The notes: a model not told the origin generated them from the sequence alone. Positions 49,525 through 59,385 are shown, counted from the stretch's first letter. The stretch: 64,000 nt of DNA from Mangrovicella endophytica (GCF_002893625.1 NZ_PKMZ01000010.1:62001-126000), one strand, 5' to 3'. Made by a program: numbers and translations.

Positions 49525-50006
49525 TAGCTTCGGGCGTCCATCGCGCGGACCATTCCGGCAGACAGAAAGCGCAGCCAACGCTGGCTTTCCGGCGAGACCC
49601 GCCAGGCGACAAGCGCCTTGGCACCGGCATCGTCGCCCCGGCGCCAGGCCGAGACGAGCCGCAGGAGCCAGCGCTCATCATCGCTGATGGCGCGGGCGCC
49701 CGGCCGGTAGAACGTCATCGAACGCCGGGCCTTGCCGGACAGTCCGCGGAAGAACTGGATGGAGAAGCGCTCGAAGGAGGCGTCCGGTTCCCCGGCGAGC
49801 ACGTAACAGGCCTGCTCGAGATCGGGGCGCGGCGCGAGCTGGCTGCGCAGCGCCAGCCAGCGCAGTCGGTCGAGGTCCATGCGCTCGGCATCGGTCGGCG
49901 CCGGCGGCGACAGCATCGCCGCCGAAGTCGGGCAGCTGCGCGGGAAGGGCAGCACCATGGGTGCTTCGTCCGCGCCGACGACTCGAAGGATTGCTACTGC
50001 CGACAT
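49524..50006 (-). CDS. Protein of unknown function upstream of dps
   Basis: I do not recognise this 160-residue protein. It has no signal peptide; the sequence has arginine-rich helices (DRLRWLALRSQ, FQFFRGLSGKARRSMTFY, WLLRLVSAWRRGDD) and no known domain. Its stop TAG lies at the edge of the second Irr box of dps, so it is not in the same operon as dps unless readthrough occurs. The start ATG at 50006 follows GAGGCAGAG. Confidence 0.65.
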   Translation of the reverse strand: MSAVAILRVVGADEAPMVLPFPRSCPTSAAMLSPPAPTDAERMDLDRLRWLALRSQLAPRPDLEQACYVLAGEPDASFERFSIQFFRGLSGKARRSMTFYRPGARAISDDERWLLRLVSAWRRGDDAGAKALVAWRVSPESQRWLRFLSAGMVRAMDARS

Positions 50007-50231
50007 GCACTCTGCCTCGCATTCGCCAGCGCAGACCCCGTCAGGATCGGCGCCGCAGAAAAGGTGACTGCTTGGATCAGGGATTGCTCTAGCAGATCAT
50101 CGCGCCGCCTGAAACCGCCTGCGGCCGACTTTCGCACCGCTCGCCGCGACGGGTCGGGGCAGCATCCAGGGCGGTGTGAACCCCCGGTCACCGTGCTTGG
50201 CTCCGGCGGGCGCTACATGAGACGTGCCTTC

Positions 50232-50978
50232 TCAGCCGGGGCGGCGCGCCAGCATCATGTAGTTGACCGAGCGGTCGCGCGAGCGGCGCCATTCGTCGGC
50301 CAGCGGATGATAAACGACGCCCGTCGCGTCGATCATCTGCAGTCCGGCCTGTTCCAGCGGTCCCGCGATCTCGTCGGGGCGCACCAGCCGCTTGAACTCG
50401 TGCGTACCCTTCGGCAGCCAGCCCAGCACATATTCGGCTCCGACGATGGCAAAGCCGTAGGCCCTCAGCGTCCGGTTGATAGTCGCGACGAAAAGGAGAC
50501 CGCCCGGCTTCACCATGGCGGCGCAGGAGGACAGGAACAGCGGCACGTCGGCGACATGCTCGACGATCTCCAGTGCCAGCACCACGTCGAAGGTCTCGCC
50601 GCCCGCCGCGATCGCCTCCGCGGTGGTCGCGCGGTAGTCGATGGACACGCCGCTCTGCGCGGCATGGAGCTTGGCGACCTCGATGTTGAGGTCGGCCGCA
50701 TCGGCGCCGACGACGCTTGCGCCGAGGCGCGCCATCGGCTCGGAGATGAGGCCGCCGCCGCAGCCGATGTCGAGGATGCGCAAACCTTCGAACGGCTTCG
50801 TCGACAGCATGTCGCGGCTGAAATTCGCGGCGACCTGCTCGCGGATATAGGCGATGCGCACCGGGTTGAACTTGTGCAGCGGCTTGAACTTGCCGGCCGG
50901 ATTCCACCATTCCTGCGCCATGCGGGCGAAGCGGTCCACCTCGCCGGCGTCGATGGTGCTGCGCTCGGCATTGCTCAT
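50232..50978 (-). CDS. ubiG: Ubiquinone biosynthesis O-methyltransferase UbiG
   Basis: Catalyses both O-methylations in ubiquinone synthesis. The 248-residue protein has SAM motif [30 protein letters not shown], and [18 protein letters not shown], all UbiG features, and [14 protein letters not shown] near the C-terminus. The start [17 protein letters not shown] at 50978 matches family starts; the frame is open to 51044. It is divergent from the SRPBCC-ArsR pair, with lysC further right. Confidence 0.94.
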   Translation of the reverse strand: MSNAERSTIDAGEVDRFARMAQEWWNPAGKFKPLHKFNPVRIAYIREQVAANFSRDMLSTKPFEGLRILDIGCGGGLISEPMARLGASVVGADAADLNIEVAKLHAAQSGVSIDYRATTAEAIAAGGETFDVVLALEIVEHVADVPLFLSSCAAMVKPGGLLFVATINRTLRAYGFAIVGAEYVLGWLPKGTHEFKRLVRPDEIAGPLEQAGLQMIDATGVVYHPLADEWRRSRDRSVNYMMLARRPG

Positions 50979-51160
50979 GGCCGCATCCTTCTTGTCCGCT
51001 CGCTCATCCTGCCGCCAAGGTTCCGTCCGCCGGTGGAAAGTCAAGCGGCGCGGCCGGCGGCGCTGTCGGCAAACCGAGTCGCGCGACCGGCCCGGGCGGG
51101 TCTCGCCCTTGCGCTGCAGCCGGCCCCTCCGCTAAGAAAGAGCAACCGGGAGGTTGCGCA

Positions 51161-51604
51161 ATGTCCGACAGTATCGAGAAGATGGTGGATCTGAGGGCCC
51201 CTGTGGAACGGGTCTGGCGGGCGATCACCGATCACGTCGAATTCGGCACCTGGTTCAGGGTGAAGCTCGACGGGCCGTTCGTTCTGGGCGAGCGGACGAC
51301 CGGGCGCATCACCTATCCCGGCTACGAGGGCATTGCCTGGGCGGCAACCGTCGAAGCGATGGAGCCGATGCGCCTCTTCGCCTTCCGCTGGGCCCATCCG
51401 GAGCGCTTCGACGCACCACGGGACGACGATCCGACCACGCTGGTCGAGTTCCGCCTGTCGGAGGTGGCGGGCGGCACCCGGCTGGTGATCGTCGAATCCG
51501 GGTTCGATGCGATCCCGCCGGAGCGGCGGCGCGAGGCGATGCGCAACAATGAGGGCGGCTGGCGCGAGCAGCTCGGCAACATCCGCGTGCATGTCGACGG
51601 GTGA
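51161..51604 (+). CDS. SRPBCC-domain protein (AHSA1-like)
   Basis: A 147-residue START/Bet v1-fold protein with AHSA1 features (VERVWRAITDHVEFGTWF, TVEAMEPMRLFAFRW). Such proteins bind hydrophobic ligands. It overlaps by 14 bases an ArsR-type regulator gene; this pairing is a common unit in which the regulator controls the neighbour, but the ligand is unknown. Confidence 0.85.
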   Translation: MSDSIEKMVDLRAPVERVWRAITDHVEFGTWFRVKLDGPFVLGERTTGRITYPGYEGIAWAATVEAMEPMRLFAFRWAHPERFDAPRDDDPTTLVEFRLSEVAGGTRLVIVESGFDAIPPERRREAMRNNEGGWREQLGNIRVHVDG

Positions 51605-51944
51605 TGCGGCGGCGCCAGCCCCGGCAGGCGCCGTCGGGAATCACGCGGCCGTCTTCGCGGCCCTCGGCGACGCGACGCGGCTGTCGCTGCTGATGCGGCT
51701 CAGCCGCGGCGACGCGCAGTCCATCAGCGCCCTTGCCGCCGATACCCGGCTCACCCGCCAGGCGATCACCAAGCACCTGCAGGTGCTGGAGGAGGTCGGG
51801 CTCGTCGGCGGCGCGAAGATCGGGCGCGAGCACCGCTACGGCTTTCGCCCCGAACCGCTGGCGCACGCCATGAGCTGCCTCCGGTCCGTGGCGGCCCAGT
51901 GGGACGATGCCATCGGCCGTCTGCAGGTCTTCGTCGGGGACTGA
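51591..51944 (+). CDS. ArsR-family transcriptional regulator
   Basis: A 117-residue winged-helix protein. AALGDATRLSLLMRLSRG and LTRQAITKHLQVLEEVGLV form the ArsR-type helix-turn-helix. No conserved Cys metal site (the ELCVCDL motif) is visible, so it is unlikely to be a metal sensor. Start ATG 51591 overlaps the SRPBCC gene; the open frame upstream to 51507 is not used. It probably regulates this pair. Confidence 0.87.
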   Translation: MSTGDAAAPAPAGAVGNHAAVFAALGDATRLSLLMRLSRGDAQSISALAADTRLTRQAITKHLQVLEEVGLVGGAKIGREHRYGFRPEPLAHAMSCLRSVAAQWDDAIGRLQVFVGD

Positions 51945-52121
51945 GCCGCGAGGGGTGTGGGCTGACGCCGGGCCCTTCGCGACGGCCTTTGCGATCCTTG
52001 CGGATGCGAGGGTGATCAGTTACGTAACGGCCGCCCTGCCACCGGCGCGATTTGGCGCCCGGCTGCGGCTATCTGTCTTCTTCGGGCTTCTTCGGCTCGA
52101 TCCAGAGCAATCGATCCTTCC

Positions 52122-53375
52122 ATGGCGCGTCTCGTCCTGAAATTCGGCGGCACCTCCGTCGCCGACATCGCCCGCATCCGCAACGTCGCGCGCCACGTCA
52201 AACGCGAGGTCGACGCCGGCCACGAGGTGGCGGTTGTCGTCTCCGCCATGTCCGGCAAGACCAACGAGCTCGTCGGCTGGTGCCGCGACGCCTCCGCCCT
52301 GCATGACGCGCGCGAGTATGATGCGGTCGTTGCCTCGGGCGAGCAGGTGACCGCCGGCCTCCTCGCCATCACGCTGCAGGACATGGGCATCAATGCCAGA
52401 TCCTGGCAGGGCTGGCAGATCCCGATCCGCACCGACACGGCGCATGGCGCCGCGCGCATCCAGGAGATCGAGGGCAGCGATCTCATCCGCCGCTTCGCGG
52501 ACGGACAGGTCGCGGTGATCGCCGGCTTCCAGGGACTGGCGCCGGACAACCGGATCGCGACGCTTGGCCGTGGCGGCTCCGACACGTCGGCGGTTGCGAT
52601 CGCGGCGGCGATCAAGGCGGACCGCTGCGACATCTATACGGATGTCGACGGCGTCTACACGACCGACCCCCGCGTCGAGCCGAAGGCGCGGCGCATGAAC
52701 CGGATCTCCTTCGAGGAGATGCTGGAAATGGCGTCGCTCGGCGCCAAGGTCCTGCAGGTGCGCTCGGTCGAGCTCGCCATGGTCCACAAGGTGCGCACCT
52801 TCGTGCGTTCGTCCTTCGAGGACCCGGACGCCCCCGGCATGGGCGACTTCGACAACCCTCCGGGAACCCTCATTTGCGACGAGGATGACATCGTGGAACA
52901 GCAGGTCGTAACCGGCATCGCCTATGCCAAGGACGAGGCGCAGATCTCGCTTCGCCGCGTCGAGGACCAGCCGGGCGTGGCCGCGGCGATCTTCGGGCCG
53001 CTCGCCGATGCCGGCGTCAATGTCGACATGATCGTCCAGAGCATCTCCGAGGACGGCACCCGCACGGACATGACCTTCACCGTGCCGGCGAGCGATCTCG
53101 GCAAGGCGACGGCCCTCCTCGACAAGGCCAAGGGGCAGATGCGCTACGACGCCATCCAGAGTGAGGCCGGCCTCACCAAGGTCTCTGTGATCGGCATCGG
53201 CATGCGCAGCCACACCGGCGTCGCGGCGACGGCCTTCAAGGCGCTGGCGCAGCGCGGCATCAACATCCGCGCCATCACCACCTCGGAGATCAAGATCTCG
53301 ATCCTGATCGACGGCGAGTTCTCCGAACTCGCCGTGCGCACGCTCCACTCGGTCTACGGTCTCGACAAGGGGTAA
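52122..53375 (+). CDS. lysC: Aspartate kinase
   Basis: Phosphorylates aspartate, first step for lysine, methionine and threonine. The 417-residue protein has KFGGTSVADI (residues 5-14), VASGEQVTAGL, GRGGSDTSAVA and FQGLAPDNR, plus two C-terminal ACT domains (GVNVDMIVQSI and GINIRAITTSEIKISI) that normally bind lysine or threonine for feedback. It lies 177 bases after arsR. A downstream hairpin (53389-53409) may end its transcript. Confidence 0.97.
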   Translation: MARLVLKFGGTSVADIARIRNVARHVKREVDAGHEVAVVVSAMSGKTNELVGWCRDASALHDAREYDAVVASGEQVTAGLLAITLQDMGINARSWQGWQIPIRTDTAHGAARIQEIEGSDLIRRFADGQVAVIAGFQGLAPDNRIATLGRGGSDTSAVAIAAAIKADRCDIYTDVDGVYTTDPRVEPKARRMNRISFEEMLEMASLGAKVLQVRSVELAMVHKVRTFVRSSFEDPDAPGMGDFDNPPGTLICDEDDIVEQQVVTGIAYAKDEAQISLRRVEDQPGVAAAIFGPLADAGVNVDMIVQSISEDGTRTDMTFTVPASDLGKATALLDKAKGQMRYDAIQSEAGLTKVSVIGIGMRSHTGVAATAFKALAQRGINIRAITTSEIKISILIDGEFSELAVRTLHSVYGLDKG

Positions 53376-53388
53376 GGCGGCGAGCCTC

Positions 53389-53409
53389 GCAGGCGGCAGC
53401 GCCGCCTGC
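53389..53409 (+). terminator. Terminator-like hairpin after lysC
   Basis: A perfect nine-base-pair stem GCAGGCGGC/GCCGCCTGC with loop AGC begins 14 bases after the stop. It lacks a U tract, so it may be a Rho-dependent pause site or an attenuating stem. Confidence 0.4.
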
Positions 53410-53553
53410 CGCTATCGCCGTTCGTTCGGATTCCATAGCGTCGAGGTTCTGTGCTTTAAGGGTTCTTGATCGCAGACGGGAGAATCGCCCGGCTGCGGCG
53501 GCGGGATCGACGAAGGTCCCGCCGGCGATGTTCAGAGACGGAAGACGGCCTCG

Positions 53554-55818
53554 ATGAGAAGCGATTCGGAAGGTCCGCGCGTCCTCATGCGCCGTATCCG
53601 GGAGCTCATGGCCGAGCCCCTGGAGGCTCAGGCGCGCCTCGACGAAATCGTCCGCCAGATCGCCCAGAACATGGTGTCGGAGGTCTGCTCGCTCTACGTG
53701 CTGCGGGCGGACGGCGTGCTCGAACTCTTCGCCACCTACGGCCTCAATCCGCGCGCCGTCCACCTGGCGCAGCTGCAGCTCGGCCAGGGCCTCGTCGGCA
53801 CCATCGCGGCGACCGCGCGTCCGCTGAACCTCTCGGACGCGCAGAAGCACCCCGCCTTCACCTATCTGCCGGAGACCGGCGAAGAGCCCTTCCAGGCCTT
53901 TCTCGGCGTTCCGATCCTGCGCGCCGGGCGCACGCTCGGCGTGCTCGACGTCCAGAACCAGGAGAAGCGCGCCTATCGCGAGGAAGAGATCGAGGCGCTG
54001 GAGACGGTCGCCATGGTGGTCGCCGAGATGATCGCCGCCGGCAGCCTCGAAGGCCTGGCGCGTCCCGGGGTCCAGCTGGACCTGACGCGGCCGGTCACCT
54101 TCGGCGGAACGGGTCTGTCCGAAGGCATCGGCCTCGGCCATGTCGTGTTGCACGAGCCGCGCGTCGTCGTCACCAACCTCTTCAACGAGAATGCGGAGGC
54201 CGAGGTCCTGCGTCTCGGTCAGGCGCTCGCATCGCTGCGCGCCTCGATCGAGGACATGCTGGGCCGCGGCGACATCGCGGCGGAGGGCGAGCACCGGGCG
54301 GTGCTCGAGGCCTATCGGATGTTTGCGCATGACCGCGGCTGGGTGCGCCGGCTGGAGGAGGCGGTGCGCAACGGCCTGACGGCGGAAGCTGCGGTGGAAA
54401 AGGTGCAGTCGGACACGCGCGCCCGCATGCTGCACATGACGGATCCTTACATCCGCGAGCGCCTGCACGACTTCGACGACCTCGCCAACCGGCTGCTGCG
54501 ACAGCTGATGGGCGGTGCCGAGACGGTGGGCGCGGTGCAGCCGCAGGATGCGGTGATCATCGCCCGCTCGATGGGCGCGGCCGAGCTTCTCGACTACCGC
54601 CGGGACCAGATCCGTGGCCTCGTGCTGGAGGAGGGGGCGCCGACGAGCCATGTCGTGATCGTCGCCAGAGCCCTCGGCATTCCTGTCGTCGGTCAGGTCA
54701 AGGGCGTCGTCTCCATGGCGGAGAACAACGACGCCGTGATCGTCGACGGCGACGATGGCGGCGTGCATCTGCGTCCGCCCTCGAACATCGAAAGCGTCTT
54801 TGCCGAAAAGGTGCGCTTCCGCGCCAAGCGTCAGGAGCGCTTCCGGGCGCTGCGCGACGTACCGGCGGTGACGAAGGACGGCGTCGCCATCGACCTGATG
54901 ATGAATGCCGGCCTGCTCGTCGACCTGCCGCAGCTTTCCGAATCGGGCGCGGCCGGCATCGGCCTGTTCCGCACCGAGCTGCAGTTCATGGTCGCCTCGA
55001 CCCTGCCGAAGGCGAGCGACCAGGAGCGGCTCTACGCGGCGGTTCTGGATGCGGCCGGCGACAAGCCGGTGACGTTCCGGACGCTCGACATCGGCGGCGA
55101 CAAGATCCTGCCCTATCTCAGGCACTCGCCGGAGGAGAACCCGGCGCTCGGCTACCGGGCTCTGCGGCTTGCGCTCGATCGTCCCGGCCTGATGCGCACG
55201 CAGCTGCGGGCGCTCCTGAAGGCTGCCGGCGGCCGCGAGCTACGGGTGATGCTGCCGATGGTGACGGAGCTGTCGGAGCTGCGCCGCGCCCGCGACCTGA
55301 TCGACCGCGAACGCGACCATCTGGAGCGCTTCGGTCACAAGCAGCCCGCAAGCCTGAAGCTCGGCGCGATGATCGAGGTGCCATCGCTGTTGTTCCAGCT
55401 GGACGAGCTGATGCAGCTCGTCGACTTCGTGTCCGTCGGCTCGAACGACCTTTTCCAGTTCTTCTCGGCGGCCGACCGGGGCAATTCGCAGCTTGCGGGG
55501 CGCTTCGACGATCTGTCGCCGCCGTTCCTCAAGGCTCTGAAGAGCATCGTCGATGCGGGTGAGCGCAACGGCGTCGGCGTGACGCTGTGCGGCGAGATGG
55601 CGGGCCGGCCGCTGTCGGCGATGGCGTTGATCGCGCTCGGCTTCCGCTCCATATCCATGACGCCCGCGGCGATCGGCCCGCTGAAGGCGATGCTGGTCGA
55701 GCTGGATGTCGGCGCCCTGGCCGACTGGATGAACCAGATCTTTGCCAAGCCCGACGGTGCCGGCAGCATGCGCATGAAGCTGATCGAATTCGCCGAAGCG
55801 CACGGCGTTCCGCATTAG
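53554..55818 (+). CDS. ptsP: Phosphoenolpyruvate-protein phosphotransferase PtsP (EI-Ntr)
   Basis: First enzyme of the nitrogen-related PTS: transfers phosphate from PEP to NPr and EIIA-Ntr, which regulate nitrogen/potassium metabolism. The 754-residue protein has an N-terminal GAF domain (about 22-165), the phosphohistidine H366 (GAPTSHVVIV), and PEP-binding blocks GIGLFRTELQF, EVPSLLFQLDELMQLVDFVSVGSNDL and CGEMAGRP with the catalytic Cys. It begins after a 178-base gap and shares a conserved neighbourhood with lysC and prfA. Confidence 0.97.
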   Translation: MRSDSEGPRVLMRRIRELMAEPLEAQARLDEIVRQIAQNMVSEVCSLYVLRADGVLELFATYGLNPRAVHLAQLQLGQGLVGTIAATARPLNLSDAQKHPAFTYLPETGEEPFQAFLGVPILRAGRTLGVLDVQNQEKRAYREEEIEALETVAMVVAEMIAAGSLEGLARPGVQLDLTRPVTFGGTGLSEGIGLGHVVLHEPRVVVTNLFNENAEAEVLRLGQALASLRASIEDMLGRGDIAAEGEHRAVLEAYRMFAHDRGWVRRLEEAVRNGLTAEAAVEKVQSDTRARMLHMTDPYIRERLHDFDDLANRLLRQLMGGAETVGAVQPQDAVIIARSMGAAELLDYRRDQIRGLVLEEGAPTSHVVIVARALGIPVVGQVKGVVSMAENNDAVIVDGDDGGVHLRPPSNIESVFAEKVRFRAKRQERFRALRDVPAVTKDGVAIDLMMNAGLLVDLPQLSESGAAGIGLFRTELQFMVASTLPKASDQERLYAAVLDAAGDKPVTFRTLDIGGDKILPYLRHSPEENPALGYRALRLALDRPGLMRTQLRALLKAAGGRELRVMLPMVTELSELRRARDLIDRERDHLERFGHKQPASLKLGAMIEVPSLLFQLDELMQLVDFVSVGSNDLFQFFSAADRGNSQLAGRFDDLSPPFLKALKSIVDAGERNGVGVTLCGEMAGRPLSAMALIALGFRSISMTPAAIGPLKAMLVELDVGALADWMNQIFAKPDGAGSMRMKLIEFAEAHGVPH

Positions 55819-55929
55819 CCGGCGATCGCGTCAGTAACAGTCCGGCAGCGGGATGCTTCCCTGCGGAGGCGTCCGCTGCTGCGGCCAGCCTCTGCGCCGC
55901 CTTCAACGACCTTTTCTTCCGGAATATGA

Positions 55930-57009
55930 ATGGCAAGTCTGCCCACCAAGACCATGGACGACATCCTGCGGCGCTTCGCCTATCTCGAGGCCGAGATGGC
56001 GAACGGCGGGGACCGTGACACCTATTCCAAGCTCGCCTCCGAATATGCCGGGCTGGAAGAGGTGGTCGCCGCGATCAAGGCCTTCCGCACGGCCGAGGCG
56101 CAGCTGACCGAGGCAAGGGCGATCCTCGACGATGCGTCGGCCGACAAGGAGATGCGCGAACTTGCAGCCATGGAGATCGACGATCTGCGCGATCGCCTGG
56201 AAACGCTGACGCACGACATCCAACTGGCGCTTCTGCCGAAGGACGCCGCCGACGAAGGCGGCGCGATCCTCGAAATCCGCGCCGGCACCGGCGGCTCCGA
56301 GGCCGGGCTCTTCGCCGGCGATCTCTTCCGCATGTATCAGCGCTATGCCGAATTGCAGCGCTGGAAGGTGGAACTTCTCTCGGCCAGCGAGGGCGAGGTC
56401 GGCGGCTACAAGGAGGTCATTGCCTCCATCAAGGGGCGCGGCGTCTTCTCGCGCATGAAGTTTGAATCCGGCGTCCACCGGGTCCAGCGTGTGCCCGAGA
56501 CCGAATCCGGCGGGCGCATCCACACCTCCGCCGCCACCGTCGCGGTGCTCCCGGAGGCCGAGGACATCGATATCGAGGTCCGCCCCGAGGACATCCGCAT
56601 CGACACGATGCGCTCGTCGGGCGCCGGCGGTCAGCACGTCAACACCACCGATTCGGCAGTGCGCATCACCCATCTGCCGTCCGGCATCGTGGTGACGTCT
56701 TCGGAAAAGTCGCAGCACCAGAACCGGGCGCGGGCGATGCAGGTGCTCAAGGCCCGCCTCTACGACATGGAGCGTCAGCGTGCCGACAGCGAACGCTCCG
56801 AGGCCCGCCGCAGCCAGGTCGGCAGCGGCGACCGCTCCGAGCGCATCCGCACCTACAATTTCCCGCAGGGGCGGGTGACCGACCACCGCATTAACCTCAC
56901 CCTCTACAAGCTCGACCGCGTGATCGAAGGCGAGATGGACGAACTGGTGGAGGCGCTGGTCTCCGATCATCAGGCGACGCTGCTCGCCGCCGTCGGCAAC
57001 GACGGGTGA
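55930..57009 (+). CDS. prfA: Peptide chain release factor 1
   Basis: Recognises UAA/UAG and triggers peptide release. The 359-residue protein has the decoding P-E-T at 189-191 (family P-x-T, marking RF1 rather than RF2) and the catalytic GGQ at 233-235 ([12 protein letters not shown]). The family length is normal and there is no frameshift. Its last four bases overlap prmC, which methylates the GGQ glutamine. Confidence 0.97.
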   Translation: MASLPTKTMDDILRRFAYLEAEMANGGDRDTYSKLASEYAGLEEVVAAIKAFRTAEAQLTEARAILDDASADKEMRELAAMEIDDLRDRLETLTHDIQLALLPKDAADEGGAILEIRAGTGGSEAGLFAGDLFRMYQRYAELQRWKVELLSASEGEVGGYKEVIASIKGRGVFSRMKFESGVHRVQRVPETESGGRIHTSAATVAVLPEAEDIDIEVRPEDIRIDTMRSSGAGGQHVNTTDSAVRITHLPSGIVVTSSEKSQHQNRARAMQVLKARLYDMERQRADSERSEARRSQVGSGDRSERIRTYNFPQGRVTDHRINLTLYKLDRVIEGEMDELVEALVSDHQATLLAAVGNDG

Positions 57010-57890
57010 GGCAGCCGGCGGCAACGATCGGCGAGACGCTCGCCGCGCTGCGGCGGCGCTTTGCCGGCGCCGGCCTTGCGACTCCGGATCTCGACGCCCG
57101 CCTGCTGGCGGCCGAGTGCTTCGGGCTCGATCGCACCGGTCTGATGCTGCGCAGCGCCGAGACCGCTGATGACGACGCCATGATGCGGCTGCAGGCCATG
57201 GCCGAGCGGCGTCTCGCTGGCGAGCCGGTGCACCGTATCCTCGGCCGCCGCTTCTTCTTCGATCACGAGTTCGCCCTGTCGCCGGCGACGCTGGAGCCGC
57301 GCCCGGACACGGAAATCCTGGTCGAGGCGGCTCTGCCGGTGATCGAGGCGATCATTGCCAGGCGCGGCGCTTGCGTCTTCGCCGATATCGGCACCGGAAC
57401 AGGGGCCATCGCCGTGTCGCTGCTCGCCCGCTGCCCGGCTGCCGTCGCGGTGGCGATCGATATCAGCGCAGAGGCGCTCGGCACCGCCTGTCGTAACGCA
57501 GAGATCGCCGGCGTCAGAGACCGCTTCTTTCCGCTCCTGTCGGATTACCTCGCCGCCGTCGGCGGACCCCTTGATGCGGTGGTGTCCAACCCACCATATA
57601 TCTCGACAGAGATCATCCGCGGGCTCGACCGCGAGGTGCGTGAGCACGATCCGCTGCTGGCGCTCGATGGCGGCAGCGATGGGCTGACGGCTTATCGCAC
57701 CATCGCCGCGCAGGCGCCGCGGTGCTGCTCGGGCGGCCCGGTGCTGCTGGAGATCGGCGCCGGACAGGATGAAGACGTCACCCGGCTCTTCGAGGAGCAA
57801 GGCCTTTATCTCGCCGCATCGGCGGATGATCTAGGCGGGGTGACGCGGGTGTTGCACTTCGAGGCGTCCGACGGGTTGCGCCAAGCTTGA
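57006..57890 (+). CDS. prmC: Release-factor glutamine methyltransferase
   Basis: Methylates the Gln of the GGQ in release factors, increasing their efficiency. The 294-residue protein has SAM motif [18 protein letters not shown] and NPPY in [10 protein letters not shown], the N5-glutamine methyltransferase active motif. The start is GTG 57006 overlapping prfA by four bases, so the substrate and the modifying enzyme are translationally coupled. Confidence 0.96.
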   Translation: MRQPAATIGETLAALRRRFAGAGLATPDLDARLLAAECFGLDRTGLMLRSAETADDDAMMRLQAMAERRLAGEPVHRILGRRFFFDHEFALSPATLEPRPDTEILVEAALPVIEAIIARRGACVFADIGTGTGAIAVSLLARCPAAVAVAIDISAEALGTACRNAEIAGVRDRFFPLLSDYLAAVGGPLDAVVSNPPYISTEIIRGLDREVREHDPLLALDGGSDGLTAYRTIAAQAPRCCSGGPVLLEIGAGQDEDVTRLFEEQGLYLAASADDLGGVTRVLHFEASDGLRQA

Positions 57891-58212
57891 GAAGCCACCG
57901 TTTGCAGGGCTCACGCCCTAGAAAACACTTGTAGCGCGGGAGCGATGCCTCTAGTGTTCAAGCACACTGCGGATAAATCGAGGGGGACATCCCTTTGAGC
58001 CGGATGCCGATTGGCTCATCCGGAGGGATGCTCGAGAGGGTCTTTGGGCCTTCCGCGCCGCTAGCGACCGTGTGTCGAGGCTGAACCGACTGACAATCAA
58101 CCGGATACGGCGTTACGCGGAGTAGCGCCGCAACGGCAGGGTAGCGCTTGTGCCGCTCCTGCCACGAGGGGCCCCACCGGCTGCGGCCGGAGAATCCAAA
58201 GACAGGAAGAGC
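57891..58212. other. 322-base gap between prmC and the DUF4167 gene, structured
   Basis: No coding sequence is evident. The DNA holds three strong inverted repeats (detailed separately): a long bulged helix at 57978-58035, a nine-pair hairpin at 58108-58130 and a bulged hairpin at 58135-58163. A weaker AACACT/AGTGTT pair lies at 57924-57958, and GTAGCGC occurs three times across the gap. Confidence 0.6.
57978..58163 (+). ncRNA. Predicted structured RNA leader of the DUF4167 gene
   Basis: First helix: TCGAG (57978) with CTCGA (58031-58035), five-base bulge, CATCCCT (57988-57994) with AGGGATG (58024-58030), five-base bulge, CCGGAT (58000-58005) with ATCCGG (58018-58023); the bulges lie on the 5' strand only. 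Second: CGGCGTTAC/GTAGCGCCG (58108-58130), loop GCGGA, one G-U pair. Third: GGCAGG/CCTGCC with inner AGCG/CGCT (58135-58163). The bulge base run TGAG could pair with CTCA in the loop. The sequence matches no RNA family I know. Confidence 0.45.
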
Positions 58213-59385
58213 ATGAGGCCAGGACAGCAGAAAAACCGTATGCGCGGTCGCGGACGAAAAGGTCCGAACCCGCTCTCGCGGAGCTACGAGTCGAACGGCC
58301 CGGATGTGAAGATCCGCGGCACGGCCCAGCATGTCGCCGAGAAGTACACGACACTCGCGCGCGACGCTGCGGCCTCCGGCGACCGCGTCATGGCCGAGAA
58401 CTACCTCCAGCATGCCGAGCACTACAACCGCATCATCGCGGCGGCTCAGGCGCAGTTCCAGCCGCAGCGCGACGAGCGGGACGGCCGCTATGAGGACGAG
58501 GACGAGGGCGACGTCGAGGGCGATGACGGCTACGAGACGCAGTCCTATCGCGTCCCCGAGGGCCAGCCCTACCGTCAGGAAGGGCAGCCTTACCGCCAGG
58601 ATGGCCAGTCCTTCCGCAATGACCGTGGCAATGGGCAGGAGCGCGGCGGACAGCAGGCGCGCGGCGAGCGTAACGATCGTGGCGAGCGCCAGGAGCGCTT
58701 CGACCGCAACGGTCGTAACGAGCGCGGTGATCGCAACGACCGCAACGACCGCGGCGACCGTCGTCAGGGTCAGAACGGCCAGCGTGACCAGCGCGACCGT
58801 TTCCAGCCGAATGGCACGGGTCCGCAGCCCTTCATGCGCGACGGGCGCGAGGACGAGGACGGCGACGAGCAGCCGGTGATCGGCGGCGAGCGCCGCCGTG
58901 AATTTCAGCCGCAGCGCGAGCCGCGGCAGGAGCGGGGCGAGCGGTCCGAGAGGGGTGAGCGCGGCGAACGCGGCGAGCGTCCTGAGCGGCAGAACCGCTT
59001 TGAGCGAGCCGAGCGCCCGGAGCGCATCGAGCATCAGGATGAGGTCGAGCAGCCCGAGGTGGTGATGCCGGTCGCGGCGGACAGCACTGTGGCGCCGCAG
59101 AGCGATGACGGTGTCGAAGCGCCCGCTCCGGTCGAGGCGCGCCGCCGTGGCCGTCCGCGTCGCGAGCGCGTCGAGGCAGCGCCCGCTGCCGAGGCGTCGG
59201 TTGCCGCCGAGGCGCCGCAGCCGGAGACCGAACAGCCGGTTTCCGCTGCCGAATCCGCAGCAGCCGAGGGCGAGGTCAAGCCGAAGCGCCGTCCGGGCCG
59301 TCCGCGCAAGAAGAAGCCGGAGGACGAAGGCGGCGAGGGCGATGTCGGCGAACTGCCGGCCTTCCTGATGGCCTCCAACGGCTGA
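58213..59385 (+). CDS. DUF4167 protein with long Arg/Gly-rich disordered region
   Basis: A 390-residue cytoplasmic protein. The first 80 residues form the conserved DUF4167 domain (RGRGRKGPNPLSRSYESNGP, YLQHAEHYNRIIAAAQAQ); the rest is low-complexity, rich in RGD/RND repeats and in Glu/Arg (many GER and RND repeats), then Ala/Glu, ending in a basic KPKRRPGRPRKKK AT-hook-like motif before an acidic end. Such architecture suits RNA or DNA binding and condensate formation, which is inference. The start is ATG 58213 with AGGA upstream. A strong terminator follows. Confidence 0.85.
   Translation: MRPGQQKNRMRGRGRKGPNPLSRSYESNGPDVKIRGTAQHVAEKYTTLARDAAASGDRVMAENYLQHAEHYNRIIAAAQAQFQPQRDERDGRYEDEDEGDVEGDDGYETQSYRVPEGQPYRQEGQPYRQDGQSFRNDRGNGQERGGQQARGERNDRGERQERFDRNGRNERGDRNDRNDRGDRRQGQNGQRDQRDRFQPNGTGPQPFMRDGREDEDGDEQPVIGGERRREFQPQREPRQERGERSERGERGERGERPERQNRFERAERPERIEHQDEVEQPEVVMPVAADSTVAPQSDDGVEAPAPVEARRRGRPRRERVEAAPAAEASVAAEAPQPETEQPVSAAESAAAEGEVKPKRRPGRPRKKKPEDEGGEGDVGELPAFLMASNG

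Noticed and set aside
51591..51944. Metal-sensing ArsR/SmtB regulator
   Set aside because: No Cys pair in helix 3 or 5; the link to an SRPBCC gene fits the other ArsR class.
53290..55125. A 611-codon minus-strand open frame opposite ptsP
   Set aside because: Shadow of ptsP, composition typical of antisense GC-rich frames.
57891..58212. SRP RNA, 6S RNA or tmRNA in the prmC-DUF4167 gap
   Set aside because: The SRP tetraloop and GGAAG-type helix 8, the 6S bulge consensus and the tRNA-like ends of tmRNA are not present.
58620..59060. Tandem DNA repeats as a repeat element or CRISPR-like array
   Set aside because: The repeats follow codons of an open reading frame (RND/GER units) and lack constant spacers, so they are protein low complexity.
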